Of a DNA stretch of 11,883 bases, positions 5,355-11,883 are shown piece by piece. Every line of letters begins with the position of its first letter. Within the stretch, counting starts at the first letter, position 1. The DNA is from Eshraghiella sp045124255 (GTDB taxonomy: Bacteria > Bacillota > Clostridia > Lachnospirales > Lachnospiraceae), in NCBI GenBank assembly GCA_045124255.1, contig JBGVLM010000066.1, forward strand, positions 1 to 11,883, in the 5' to 3' direction. A model generated the notes under the pieces. It made no database searches, had not been told where the DNA came from, and was given only the letters and a program-made list of their open reading frames with translations. The position numbers were made by a program, and so were the translations under genes.

Positions 5355-8300
5355 ATGCCAAAAAGAACAGATATTAATAAGGTACTGATTATTGGATCAG
5401 GTCCGATTATTATAGGACAGGCCTGTGAATTTGACTATTCAGGTACTCAGGCATGTAAGGCTTTGCGTAAGCTTGGGTATGAAATTGTGTTGGTTAACTC
5501 TAATCCTGCTACAATTATGACGGACCCTGAGACAGCGGATGTAACATATATTGAGCCGCTGAATGTAGAACGTCTTGAGCAGATTATCGCTAAGGAGCGC
5601 CCTGACGCACTGCTTCCTAACCTTGGAGGACAGTCAGGACTTAATCTTTGTGCAGAGTTACACAATGCAGGAGTTCTTGATAAATACAATGTCAAGGTTA
5701 TCGGCGTTCAGGTTGATGCAATCGAGCGTGGTGAAGACCGAATCGAATTCAAGAAGACAATGGATTCACTTGGAATCGAGATGGCAAGAAGTGAGGTAGC
5801 TTATTCTGTAGATGAAGCACTTACAATTGCCGATAAGTTAGGATATCCGGTTGTTCTCCGTCCGGCCTATACCATGGGTGGTGCAGGCGGCGGACTTGTA
5901 TACAACAAAGAAGAATTAAAGGTAGTATGTGAGAGAGGTCTTCAGGCAAGTCTTGTTGGTCAGGTTCTTGTTGAGGAATCAATCTTAGGCTGGGAAGAAT
6001 TAGAGCTTGAGGTAGTAAGAGATGCAGAGGGCAACATTATCACGGTCTGCTTTATTGAGAATATTGACCCGCTTGGTGTACACACAGGTGATTCCTTCTG
6101 TGCAGCACCAATGTTAACCATTTCTGAGGACTGTCAGAAGAGACTTCAGGAACAGGCATACAAGATTGTTGAGAAGGTACAGGTTATCGGCGGTACTAAC
6201 GTACAGTTCGCACATGATCCTGTTACAGACAGAATTATTGTTATTGAGATTAATCCGAGAACATCAAGATCATCAGCACTTGCTTCAAAGGCAACAGGTT
6301 TCCCTATTGCTCTTGTATCTGCAATGCTTGCTGCCGGACTTACTCTTAAGGATATTCCATGCGGTAAGTACGGAACACTTGATAAATATGTTCCGGATGG
6401 AGATTATGTTGTAATCAAATTTGCCCGTTGGGCTTTTGAGAAGTTCAAGGGCGTTGAGGATAAGTTAGGTACTCAGATGCGTGCCGTTGGTGAGGTTATG
6501 AGTATCGGTAAGACTTATAAGGAAGCATTCCAGAAGGCTATCCGAAGCCTTGAAATCGGCAGATACGGTCTCGGACATGCTAAGGATTTTGATACACTTA
6601 CCAAGAAGGAACTGCTTGGACGTCTTTCAACACCTTCAAGTGAGCGTCATTTCCTTATGTATGAGGCTCTTCGTAAGGGTGCAACAGTTGAAGAAATCCA
6701 TGAAAGAACCAAGGTTAAGGCATATTTCATCGAACAGATGAAGGAATTGGTTGAGGAAGAGGAAGCTTTAACCGCAGTTAAGGGAAGCATGCCTTCAGAT
6801 GAACAGCTTATCTCTGCTAAGAAGAATGGTTTCTCAGATAAATATTTAAGCCAGCTGCTTGAGATTCCTGAAGAGGATATCCGCAATCACAGAATTGAAA
6901 TCGGTATTGAGGAAGCATGGGAAGGTGTTCACGTAAGCGGAACAGAGAACAGTGCATATTATTATTCAACATATAATTCAGAGGACAAGAATCCGGTTAA
7001 TGAGGATTCCAAGAAGATTATGATTCTCGGCGGCGGACCTAACCGTATCGGACAGGGTATCGAGTTTGACTATTGCTGTGTACATGCAGCCATGGCACTT
7101 AAGAAGCTCGGTTTTGAGACAATTATTGTTAACTGTAATCCTGAGACAGTATCAACTGACTACGATACCTCAGATAAATTATATTTTGAGCCATTAACAC
7201 TTGAGGACGTATTAAGTATCTATAATAAAGAGAAGCCTCTCGGTGTTATCGCACAGTTCGGCGGACAGACACCGCTCAACCTTGCTTCTGAGCTTGAGAA
7301 GAACGGCGTTAAGATTCTCGGAACATCTCCTGCAGTAATCGACCTTGCTGAGGACAGAGATTTATTCCGTGAAATGATGGATAAGTTAGAGATTCCAATG
7401 CCTGAGTCAGGAATGGCTGTAAATGTTGAAGAAGCAATTGAGATTGCTAACAGAATCGGCTATCCTGTTATGGTTCGTCCTTCATACGTTCTCGGCGGAC
7501 GTGGAATGGAAGTTGTATATGATGATGAGAGCATGAGACAGTATATGCTTGCAGCAGTAGGTGTAACACCTGACCGTCCAATCCTCATTGACAGATTCCT
7601 TAATCACGCAATGGAATGTGAGGCTGATGCAATCAGCGACGGAACACACGCTTTCGTTCCTGCTGTTATGGAGCATATCGAGCTTGCAGGTGTACATTCA
7701 GGTGACTCTGCATGTATCGTTCCGTCAGCTCATATCTCAGCTGAGAACTTAGAGACAATCAAAGAATATACCCGTAAGATTGCAGAGGAAATGCATGTTA
7801 AGGGTCTTATGAATATGCAGTATGCTATCGAGAACGGCAAGGTATATGTTCTTGAGGCTAACCCAAGAGCATCACGTACAGTACCTTTGGTATCCAAGGT
7901 ATGTAACATCAGAATGGTTCCTCTTGCAACTGATATTATTACATCAGAGCTTACAGGCAGACCATCTCCTGTACCTGAGCTTACAGAGAAGAATATTCCT
8001 AACTATGGTGTTAAGGAGGCTGCTTTCCCATTCAATATGTTCCCTGAGGTTGACCCTGTACTCGGACCTGAAATGCGTTCAACAGGTGAGGCACTCGGAA
8101 TGTCTAAGTCATATGGTGAAGCATTCTACAAGGCACAGGAAGCAATTCAGTCAAAGCTTCCTTTGGAAGGAACTGTATTGATTTCCGTTAATGATAAGGA
8201 TAAGCCTGAGGCAGTTGAGGTTGCCAGAAGCTTTGCGGATGATGGCTTCAAAGTTCTTGCAACAGGCAGAACTTATGACCAGATTGTTGCAGCAGGTATC

Positions 8301-8573
8301 AAGGCTGAGAAGGTTAAGAAGCTCTACGAGGGTCATCCAAACATTAAGGATATGATTATTAATGGAGATATTCAGTTAATTATTAACTCACCTGCCGGTA
8401 AGAGCAGCGTTAATGATGACAGTTACTTAAGAAAGACCGCAATTAAGGCTAAGGTTCCTTATGTAACAACAATTGCAGCAGGAAAAGCCTGTGCAGAGGG
8501 TATTCATTATGTAAAGAGCAATCCGGAAAGCGAGATTAAGTCATTACAGGAATATCACAGTGAGATTAAATAA
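5355..8573 (+). CDS. carB: Carbamoyl-phosphate synthase large subunit
   Basis: The 1072-residue protein is full length for CarB (about 1070). It makes carbamoyl phosphate from ammonia (delivered by the CarA glutaminase), bicarbonate and two ATP, feeding pyrimidine and arginine synthesis. It shows the classic internal duplication. The first ATP-grasp half opens with GPIIIGQACEFDYSGTQA (about 17-34) and carries R129, R169, E215, H243, E298, N300 and R302. An oligomerisation segment spans about 403-550. The second half has GGGPNRIGQGIEFDY near 555 and EANPRASRTVPL near 834. From about 937 a methylglyoxal-synthase-like domain binds allosteric effectors. Codon use is more biased than in neighbours, with more CGT for Arg and CTT for Leu, fitting high expression. 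No carA is adjacent; the gene has its own promoter and terminator. Confidence 0.97.
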   Translation: MPKRTDINKVLIIGSGPIIIGQACEFDYSGTQACKALRKLGYEIVLVNSNPATIMTDPETADVTYIEPLNVERLEQIIAKERPDALLPNLGGQSGLNLCAELHNAGVLDKYNVKVIGVQVDAIERGEDRIEFKKTMDSLGIEMARSEVAYSVDEALTIADKLGYPVVLRPAYTMGGAGGGLVYNKEELKVVCERGLQASLVGQVLVEESILGWEELELEVVRDAEGNIITVCFIENIDPLGVHTGDSFCAAPMLTISEDCQKRLQEQAYKIVEKVQVIGGTNVQFAHDPVTDRIIVIEINPRTSRSSALASKATGFPIALVSAMLAAGLTLKDIPCGKYGTLDKYVPDGDYVVIKFARWAFEKFKGVEDKLGTQMRAVGEVMSIGKTYKEAFQKAIRSLEIGRYGLGHAKDFDTLTKKELLGRLSTPSSERHFLMYEALRKGATVEEIHERTKVKAYFIEQMKELVEEEEALTAVKGSMPSDEQLISAKKNGFSDKYLSQLLEIPEEDIRNHRIEIGIEEAWEGVHVSGTENSAYYYSTYNSEDKNPVNEDSKKIMILGGGPNRIGQGIEFDYCCVHAAMALKKLGFETIIVNCNPETVSTDYDTSDKLYFEPLTLEDVLSIYNKEKPLGVIAQFGGQTPLNLASELEKNGVKILGTSPAVIDLAEDRDLFREMMDKLEIPMPESGMAVNVEEAIEIANRIGYPVMVRPSYVLGGRGMEVVYDDESMRQYMLAAVGVTPDRPILIDRFLNHAMECEADAISDGTHAFVPAVMEHIELAGVHSGDSACIVPSAHISAENLETIKEYTRKIAEEMHVKGLMNMQYAIENGKVYVLEANPRASRTVPLVSKVCNIRMVPLATDIITSELTGRPSPVPELTEKNIPNYGVKEAAFPFNMFPEVDPVLGPEMRSTGEALGMSKSYGEAFYKAQEAIQSKLPLEGTVLISVNDKDKPEAVEVARSFADDGFKVLATGRTYDQIVAAGIKAEKVKKLYEGHPNIKDMIINGDIQLIINSPAGKSSVNDDSYLRKTAIKAKVPYVTTIAAGKACAEGIHYVKSNPESEIKSLQEYHSEIK

Positions 8574-8582
8574 ATAACAGTT

Positions 8583-8630
8583 AAAATCCTCCATAAAGAA
8601 ACATTTTAGTTTCTTATGGAGGATTTTTTT
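8583..8630 (+). terminator. Rho-independent terminator of carB
   Basis: Arms at 8583-8602 and 8609-8627 pair over 19 bp with one bulged A, including the GC-rich core TCCTCC/GGAGGA, around a 6-base ATTTTA loop. A run of T follows to 8630, with a second T-run at 8634-8640. The right arm contains GGAGGA, which is a stem element here and not a ribosome binding site. Confidence 0.9.
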
Positions 8631-8649
8631 GACTTTTTTTACAAAACTA

Positions 8650-8697
8650 TTGCTTGTGACGCAGCGTAATACAGTAATATTACGTCGTAAGGAGGTG
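8650..8697 (+). promoter_or_regulatory. Promoter region with palindromic operator and strong RBS for the merR operon
   Basis: A perfect dyad, CGTAATA (8665-8671), 6 bases and TATTACG (8678-8684), covers the likely -10 region. Candidate promoter elements are TTGCTT (8650-8655) and TAATAT (8675-8680), 19 bases apart; the long spacer is the hallmark of MerR-regulated promoters. The dyad is not centred in that spacer as in classical MerR sites, so the pairing is uncertain. AAGGAGGTG (8689-8697), a nine-base match to the 16S rRNA 3' end, precedes the ATG at 8705. Confidence 0.5.
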
Positions 8698-8704
8698 AAA
8701 AGCT

Positions 8705-9445
8705 ATGTCCAAATATACAACCGGAGAAATTGCGAAGCTTTGCGGTGTTACTGTCAGAACCGTACAGTATTATGATTCACGAAATATTCTTGTGCCTACT
8801 GAGCTTAGCGATGGCGGCAGAAGACTGTATTCGGAGGAGGATTTGCAAAAACTTAAAATTATATGCTTTCTGCGAAACATAGATTTGCCGATTAACAGTA
8901 TTGCAAAGCTTTTTGAAGAAGATAATCCGGAAAATGTTATTAAAATACTTTTGGAGCAGCAGGAAATGACTCTTAGGGAAGAGGTCAGGGAACGCCAATT
9001 GAAGCTTCAGACACTGAATGAGCTTGAAAAAGAACTTAAATCGATTAAGAATTTTTCTGTTGAATCCGTAGGTGATATAGCTTATAAAATGGAGAATAAA
9101 ATAAAACTGAAAAAAACAAGGACAGCCATGTTTGCTGTCGGTCTTTGTATGGACGCCATTGAAGCAGCCACACTGGTTTTGTGGATTACTAAGGGAATCT
9201 GGTGGCCGTTTGTTGCCGGAATGCTGATAGTTATCATAATGGGTGCTATAATTTCTTTGTATTATTTTAAACATACGGCATATATTTGTCCGCAATGCCA
9301 TAAAGTTTTCAAGCCTGCTTTCAGAGACGTTTTTTTGGCCGCACATACTCCTAATCTCAGAAAGCTTACCTGTACGGAATGCGGACATCATGGGTTCTGT
9401 ATTGAAGCCTATGATACCTCAGAAACTTATACGGAGGAAAAGTAA
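8705..9445 (+). CDS. Membrane-anchored MerR-family regulator with C-terminal zinc-ribbon-like module
   Basis: The 246-residue protein starts as an ordinary MerR regulator: winged helix-turn-helix at about 3-70 (YTTGEIAKLCGVTVRTVQYY, GGRRLYSEEDL) and a dimerising coiled coil at about 80-115. After a short linker come two hydrophobic segments, about 141-161 and 167-188, and then a tail with C195-x2-C198 (CPQC) and C223-x2-C226 (CTEC), spaced like a zinc ribbon. Two membrane passes put the DNA-binding head and the cysteine tail both in the cytoplasm. Tethering suggests the signal is in the membrane or is the transporter encoded next door. The stop codon abuts the ABC ATPase start with no gap. 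Known MerR proteins seldom carry membrane helices, so this architecture is the unusual point. Metal binding by the cysteines is inferred. Confidence 0.9.
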   Translation: MSKYTTGEIAKLCGVTVRTVQYYDSRNILVPTELSDGGRRLYSEEDLQKLKIICFLRNIDLPINSIAKLFEEDNPENVIKILLEQQEMTLREEVRERQLKLQTLNELEKELKSIKNFSVESVGDIAYKMENKIKLKKTRTAMFAVGLCMDAIEAATLVLWITKGIWWPFVAGMLIVIIMGAIISLYYFKHTAYICPQCHKVFKPAFRDVFLAAHTPNLRKLTCTECGHHGFCIEAYDTSETYTEEK

Positions 9446-10348
9446 ATGGCAAATATACTGGAAATTTCTAATTTAAGAAAAAGCTTTGGCGATAAAGAGG
9501 TTTTAAAGGGCGTAAATATGACTGTGCCTGAGCATAGTGTTTTTGGCTTCATAGGTCAAAACGGAGCAGGCAAAACGACAACAATGAAATCAATTCTTGG
9601 TCTGATAGCACCGGATGAAGGTGATATATATGTTGCCGGTGAAAAAGTAAGATACGGTCAGACACATACGAACAGGTATATCGGATATCTTCCGGATGTA
9701 CCGGAATTTTATAATTATATGACACCTATGGAATATCTTGTTTTCTGTGGTGAAATTACCGGAATGGAGAGCGGCAGTATTAAATCAAGAAGCGAAGAGC
9801 TTTTAGAACTTGTGGGTCTTGGCAGGGAAAAACACCATATCAGAGGATTTTCAAGGGGAATGAAGCAGAGACTCGGAATTGCACAGGCACTCCTTAACCG
9901 TCCAAAGCTTCTGATTTGTGATGAACCTACCTCTGCGTTGGACCCTGTAGGACGAAAAGAGATTCTTGATATTCTTTTAGCCGCCAGAGAGCAGACAACT
10001 GTTCTTTTCTCGACACATATTCTGTCAGATGTTGAGCGAATATGCAGTGATATTGCATTTCTTCACAATGGACAGACAGCAATGCAGGGTTCACTTTCTG
10101 AAATCCGAGATATGCATATATCAAGCGATTATGTAATTGAACCTGAACATACAGAAGACATACAAAGACTGCTTAATAAATTTCCTTACTGTAAGGTAAA
10201 CGGCGAAAATCAGCTTATATTTCGGAATAATGAGGATAATATGTCAGATATTCTGTCTTTTATTGCAGAACAGAAACTTTCAATTCTGAAAATAGAGCGT
10301 CAGGAGGCTACATTGGAATCCATGTTTTTGGAGGTGGTTGAGAAATGA
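9446..10348 (+). CDS. ABC transporter ATP-binding protein
   Basis: This 300-residue ATPase is of the drug/lipid-export (ABC-2, DrrA/CcmA-like) type. It has Walker A G38-QNGAGKTT, signature FSRGMKQRL (about 135-143) in place of LSGGQ, Walker B LLICDEPTSALDP (155-167) with E160, and the switch histidine H191 (STHILS). A C-terminal extension from about 225 to 300 is typical of ATPases pairing with a separate ABC-2 permease. It powers the permease encoded next, with which it overlaps by ATGA (10345-10348). The start directly follows the regulator's stop codon, with GGAGG at 9433-9437 inside the regulator gene. Export is the usual direction for this class; the substrate, possibly a peptide, drug or lipid, is not visible. 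Confidence 0.94.
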   Translation: MANILEISNLRKSFGDKEVLKGVNMTVPEHSVFGFIGQNGAGKTTTMKSILGLIAPDEGDIYVAGEKVRYGQTHTNRYIGYLPDVPEFYNYMTPMEYLVFCGEITGMESGSIKSRSEELLELVGLGREKHHIRGFSRGMKQRLGIAQALLNRPKLLICDEPTSALDPVGRKEILDILLAAREQTTVLFSTHILSDVERICSDIAFLHNGQTAMQGSLSEIRDMHISSDYVIEPEHTEDIQRLLNKFPYCKVNGENQLIFRNNEDNMSDILSFIAEQKLSILKIERQEATLESMFLEVVEK

Positions 10349-11103
10349 AAACAGCATTGGCATTTTTTAAGAAAGAATTTATTGAGAGTATCCGAACATG
10401 GCGTCTGCTGATTCTTATTATTGTTTTTGCCCTGTTAGGGATTATGAATCCGGCAATTGCAAAGCTGACACCGATGCTTTTGAAAATGTTTGAAGAATCG
10501 GGATTAACAATGACGGGAATGACATCTGATGCAATGGCTTCGTGGACACAGTTTTTTAAAAACATTCCTATGGGGCTGATAGTTTTTGCTGTTCTGTGCA
10601 GCGATATTTTTACAAAAGAATACAAATCAGGAACGCTTATCCTTGTGCTGACAAAAGGACTTGCAAGATATAAGGTAATTATGGCAAAATATTGTGTAAT
10701 GGTTACTATGTGGTCACTATGCTACTGGCTCTGCTATGGGATAACCTATGGCTGCAATGTTTATTTCTGGGACAGCATTCCGATGGACAATATTGCATTT
10801 GCTGCCTTTAACTGGTGGCTGTTTGGTATGCTGACCATTACGATAATGGTATTGTTTTCGGTAATGTTCAAAAATAATATAGCCGTTCTTATCGGTACGG
10901 GCGGCAGTGTTTTTGCTTTTTATCTTATTGGCATGCTTCCGAAGATAAAAGAATTCAGTCCTTCAGTTCTTATGAGTACGGCTTCACTGCTGTCGGGCGC
11001 AGATGTGGCAGACTTGTATCAGAAAGGAATATGTACAACTGTTATTTTGATTATACTTTGCTTTGGATTCAGCATACCGGTTATGAATAAAAGAGCGATT
11101 TAG
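10345..11103 (+). CDS. ABC-2 type permease subunit
   Basis: The 252-residue protein is hydrophobic, with about six membrane segments: roughly 20-36, 74-90, 115-137, 155-173, 178-197 and 229-246. The long first loop (about 37-70) and the cytoplasmic motif FTKEYKSGTLILVLTKGLAR (89-108) after helix 2 match ABC-2 exporters, whose loop between helices 2 and 3 docks on the ATPase. One ATPase and one permease gene imply a dimer of each. The start codon overlaps the ATPase stop in ATGA, with GGAGG at 10330-10334. The stop lies 21 bases before the histidine phosphatase gene. No accessory extracellular protein is encoded. Confidence 0.88.
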   Translation: MKTALAFFKKEFIESIRTWRLLILIIVFALLGIMNPAIAKLTPMLLKMFEESGLTMTGMTSDAMASWTQFFKNIPMGLIVFAVLCSDIFTKEYKSGTLILVLTKGLARYKVIMAKYCVMVTMWSLCYWLCYGITYGCNVYFWDSIPMDNIAFAAFNWWLFGMLTITIMVLFSVMFKNNIAVLIGTGGSVFAFYLIGMLPKIKEFSPSVLMSTASLLSGADVADLYQKGICTTVILIILCFGFSIPVMNKRAI

Positions 11104-11124
11104 GCTTACAAAAGGAGATTAACT

Positions 11125-11661
11125 ATGGCGCATCTATATTTTACCAGACACGGGCAGACAATATGGAATGTAGAAAATAAAATCTGTGGTGCAACGGATA
11201 TTGAGCTTACTGAGCTCGGACATGAGCAGGCAGTTGAACTTGGGAAGGAAATACTGCGTCAAAAACTGCAGATAGACGAGATTTTGTATTCGCCATTGAT
11301 TCGTGCGGCAGAGACTGCAAGACATGTCTCTGAGATAACCGGTATTCCGATGCGTGAGGAAATCCGACTTAAAGAGCAGAATTTCGGAAGATATGAATCA
11401 ACAGCAAGAAATGGCGAGGAGTTCTCGCAGATGAAAACTCATTTTGTCAATCACTACGGAAGCGGTGAGACAATGCTTCATCTGGCACAACGTATTTATA
11501 ACCTGCTTGACGAGATTAAGGCAGACAATAAAACATATCTTCTTGTTGCCCACAACGGAATTGCAAGAGTAATACATTCGTATTTCAATGACATGACTAA
11601 TGAGGAGTATGCGGCATTTGGAATCAGAAACTGCGAAATAAGGAAGTATGAGTTTTTGTAG
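11125..11661 (+). CDS. Histidine phosphatase family (phosphoglycerate-mutase-like) enzyme
   Basis: The 178-residue protein has the catalytic set of the branch-1 histidine phosphatase superfamily: R8-H9-G10 (FTRHGQT, with the nucleophile H9), R60 (SPLIRAAETA), E84 (LKEQNFGRYE) and the second histidine H142 (LVAHNGIAR). Members remove phosphates from sugars, alpha-ribazole phosphate or phosphoglycerate. The short length fits a phosphatase such as CobC-like enzymes rather than the roughly 230-250-residue cofactor-dependent mutase. AAAAGGAG (11110-11117) lies 7 bases before the ATG. It follows the permease by 21 bases and so reads as the last gene of the regulator-transporter operon, but a metabolic link is not evident. 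The stop codon TAG includes the first base of the downstream repeat-bounded element. Confidence 0.85.
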   Translation: MAHLYFTRHGQTIWNVENKICGATDIELTELGHEQAVELGKEILRQKLQIDEILYSPLIRAAETARHVSEITGIPMREEIRLKEQNFGRYESTARNGEEFSQMKTHFVNHYGSGETMLHLAQRIYNLLDEIKADNKTYLLVAHNGIARVIHSYFNDMTNEEYAAFGIRNCEIRKYEFL

Positions 11662-11813
11662 GGAATATTTTTTGTATAAACATTATTACTTTTCTGCAAA
11701 AAGTGCTTCCTAAGTCAAAATTTAACGGAAAAAGTATTACAGAATGCTGATATTGGGCATAGCAAAAAGGTTTTATTTAAACTGTTGTAAAGTATATGCG
11801 AAAAAATATTCCC
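11661..11813. mobile_element. Candidate MITE: 153 bp bounded by 13-bp inverted repeats, flanked by TA
   Basis: GGGAATATTTTTT (11661-11673) is mirrored exactly by AAAAAATATTCCC (11801-11813). Both copies are flanked by TA (11659-11660 and 11814-11815), a mariner/IS630-type target duplication. Allowing one inserted base, partial similarity continues inward for about 12 more bases (9 of 12 match). The interior has no reading frame. Removing the segment with one TA would leave TTG TAA, so the insertion keeps the phosphatase end unchanged. A chance palindrome or an RNA stem is the alternative. Confidence 0.5.
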
Positions 11814-11836
11814 TAAAAAGCGGCGTTTGCGGACCT

Positions 11837-11882
11837 CGGTACTTAGATGACGTACTTTGTCATCTTATGTACCGCTAGGTAC
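11837..11882. repeat. Overlapping hairpins built on GTAC-containing arms
   Basis: A long stem pairs CGGTAC (11837-11842) with GTACCG (11869-11874) and AGATGAC (11845-11851) with GTCATCT (11859-11865), across a 2/3-base internal loop and a GTACTTT apex. The right arm GTACC (11869-11873) can instead pair with GGTAC (11878-11882) around a GCTA loop. No T-run follows on the plus strand within the window. It may be an intergenic repeat, a terminator for the opposite strand or the start of a leader; the window ends here. Confidence 0.5.
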
Positions 11883-11883
11883 G

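Noticed and set aside
8609..8627. GGAGGATTTT near 8618 as a ribosome binding site.
   Set aside because: It is the right arm of the carB terminator and no start codon follows at a usable distance.
8777..9391. A 204-residue minus-strand open frame antisense to merR.
   Set aside because: Composition is that of an antisense shadow; the plus frame has clear MerR motifs and the strongest ribosome binding site in the window.
11125..11661. Assignment as glycolytic phosphoglycerate mutase (gpmA).
   Set aside because: At 178 residues it is too short for the cofactor-dependent mutase, and the layout fits a phosphatase of the same superfamily.
11661..11680. The T-run at 11668-11673 as the terminator of the merR operon.
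   Set aside because: There is no local hairpin directly before it; the T-run is better explained as part of the terminal inverted repeat.

Overview
The window looks like a chromosomal segment from a low-GC Gram-positive anaerobe, most likely Clostridia and probably Lachnospiraceae. This rests on AT-rich intergenic DNA, strong purine-rich ribosome binding sites (one matches the full AAGGAGGTG), consensus-like sigma-A promoters, and the style of the proteins. I cannot name a genus from sequence alone. Ten genes are well supported. There is no tRNA, rRNA, CRISPR array, phage gene or intact transposase.

Layout. Positions 1-200 hold no protein gene of ordinary size. They do hold a very good minus-strand promoter that fires out of the left edge through a structured leader with a possible 8-residue peptide. 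Positions 260-1482 (+) are a two-gene unit: a small two-helix membrane protein of unknown function and a metallo-beta-lactamase-fold hydrolase of the dihydropteroate-synthase-like/MJ0301 type. A long perfect hairpin (1503-1536) separates them from a convergent pair at 1563-2700 (-): an ECF sigma factor and its overlapping zinc-finger (ZAS) membrane anti-sigma factor. Divergent from the sigma gene, 2826-5226 (+) carries a MATE efflux pump translationally coupled to an L-lactate dehydrogenase, closed by a terminator. Positions 5355-8573 (+) are a complete carB (large subunit of carbamoyl-phosphate synthase) as a single-gene unit with its own promoter and terminator and no carA beside it.

Positions 8650-11661 (+) form a tight four-gene operon. 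It comprises a MerR-family regulator that continues into two membrane helices and a C-terminal four-cysteine zinc-ribbon-like module, an ABC ATPase, an ABC-2 permease, and a histidine-phosphatase-family enzyme. The membrane-anchored MerR next to its likely target transporter is the most unusual arrangement here: a one-component sensor that could read the membrane or the transporter state directly. The operon ends in a 153-bp intergenic segment bounded by 13-bp inverted repeats and flanked by TA, which looks like a non-autonomous MITE-type element. The last 50 bases hold two overlapping, mutually exclusive hairpins built from GTAC-containing arms.

Two themes recur: envelope stress or export control (ECF sigma/anti-sigma beside a MATE pump; MerR-ABC operon) and core metabolism (LDH, CarB). 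I see no single large undescribed system. The best candidates for something new are the membrane-tethered MerR operon, the left-edge leader RNA and the terminal MITE-like element.
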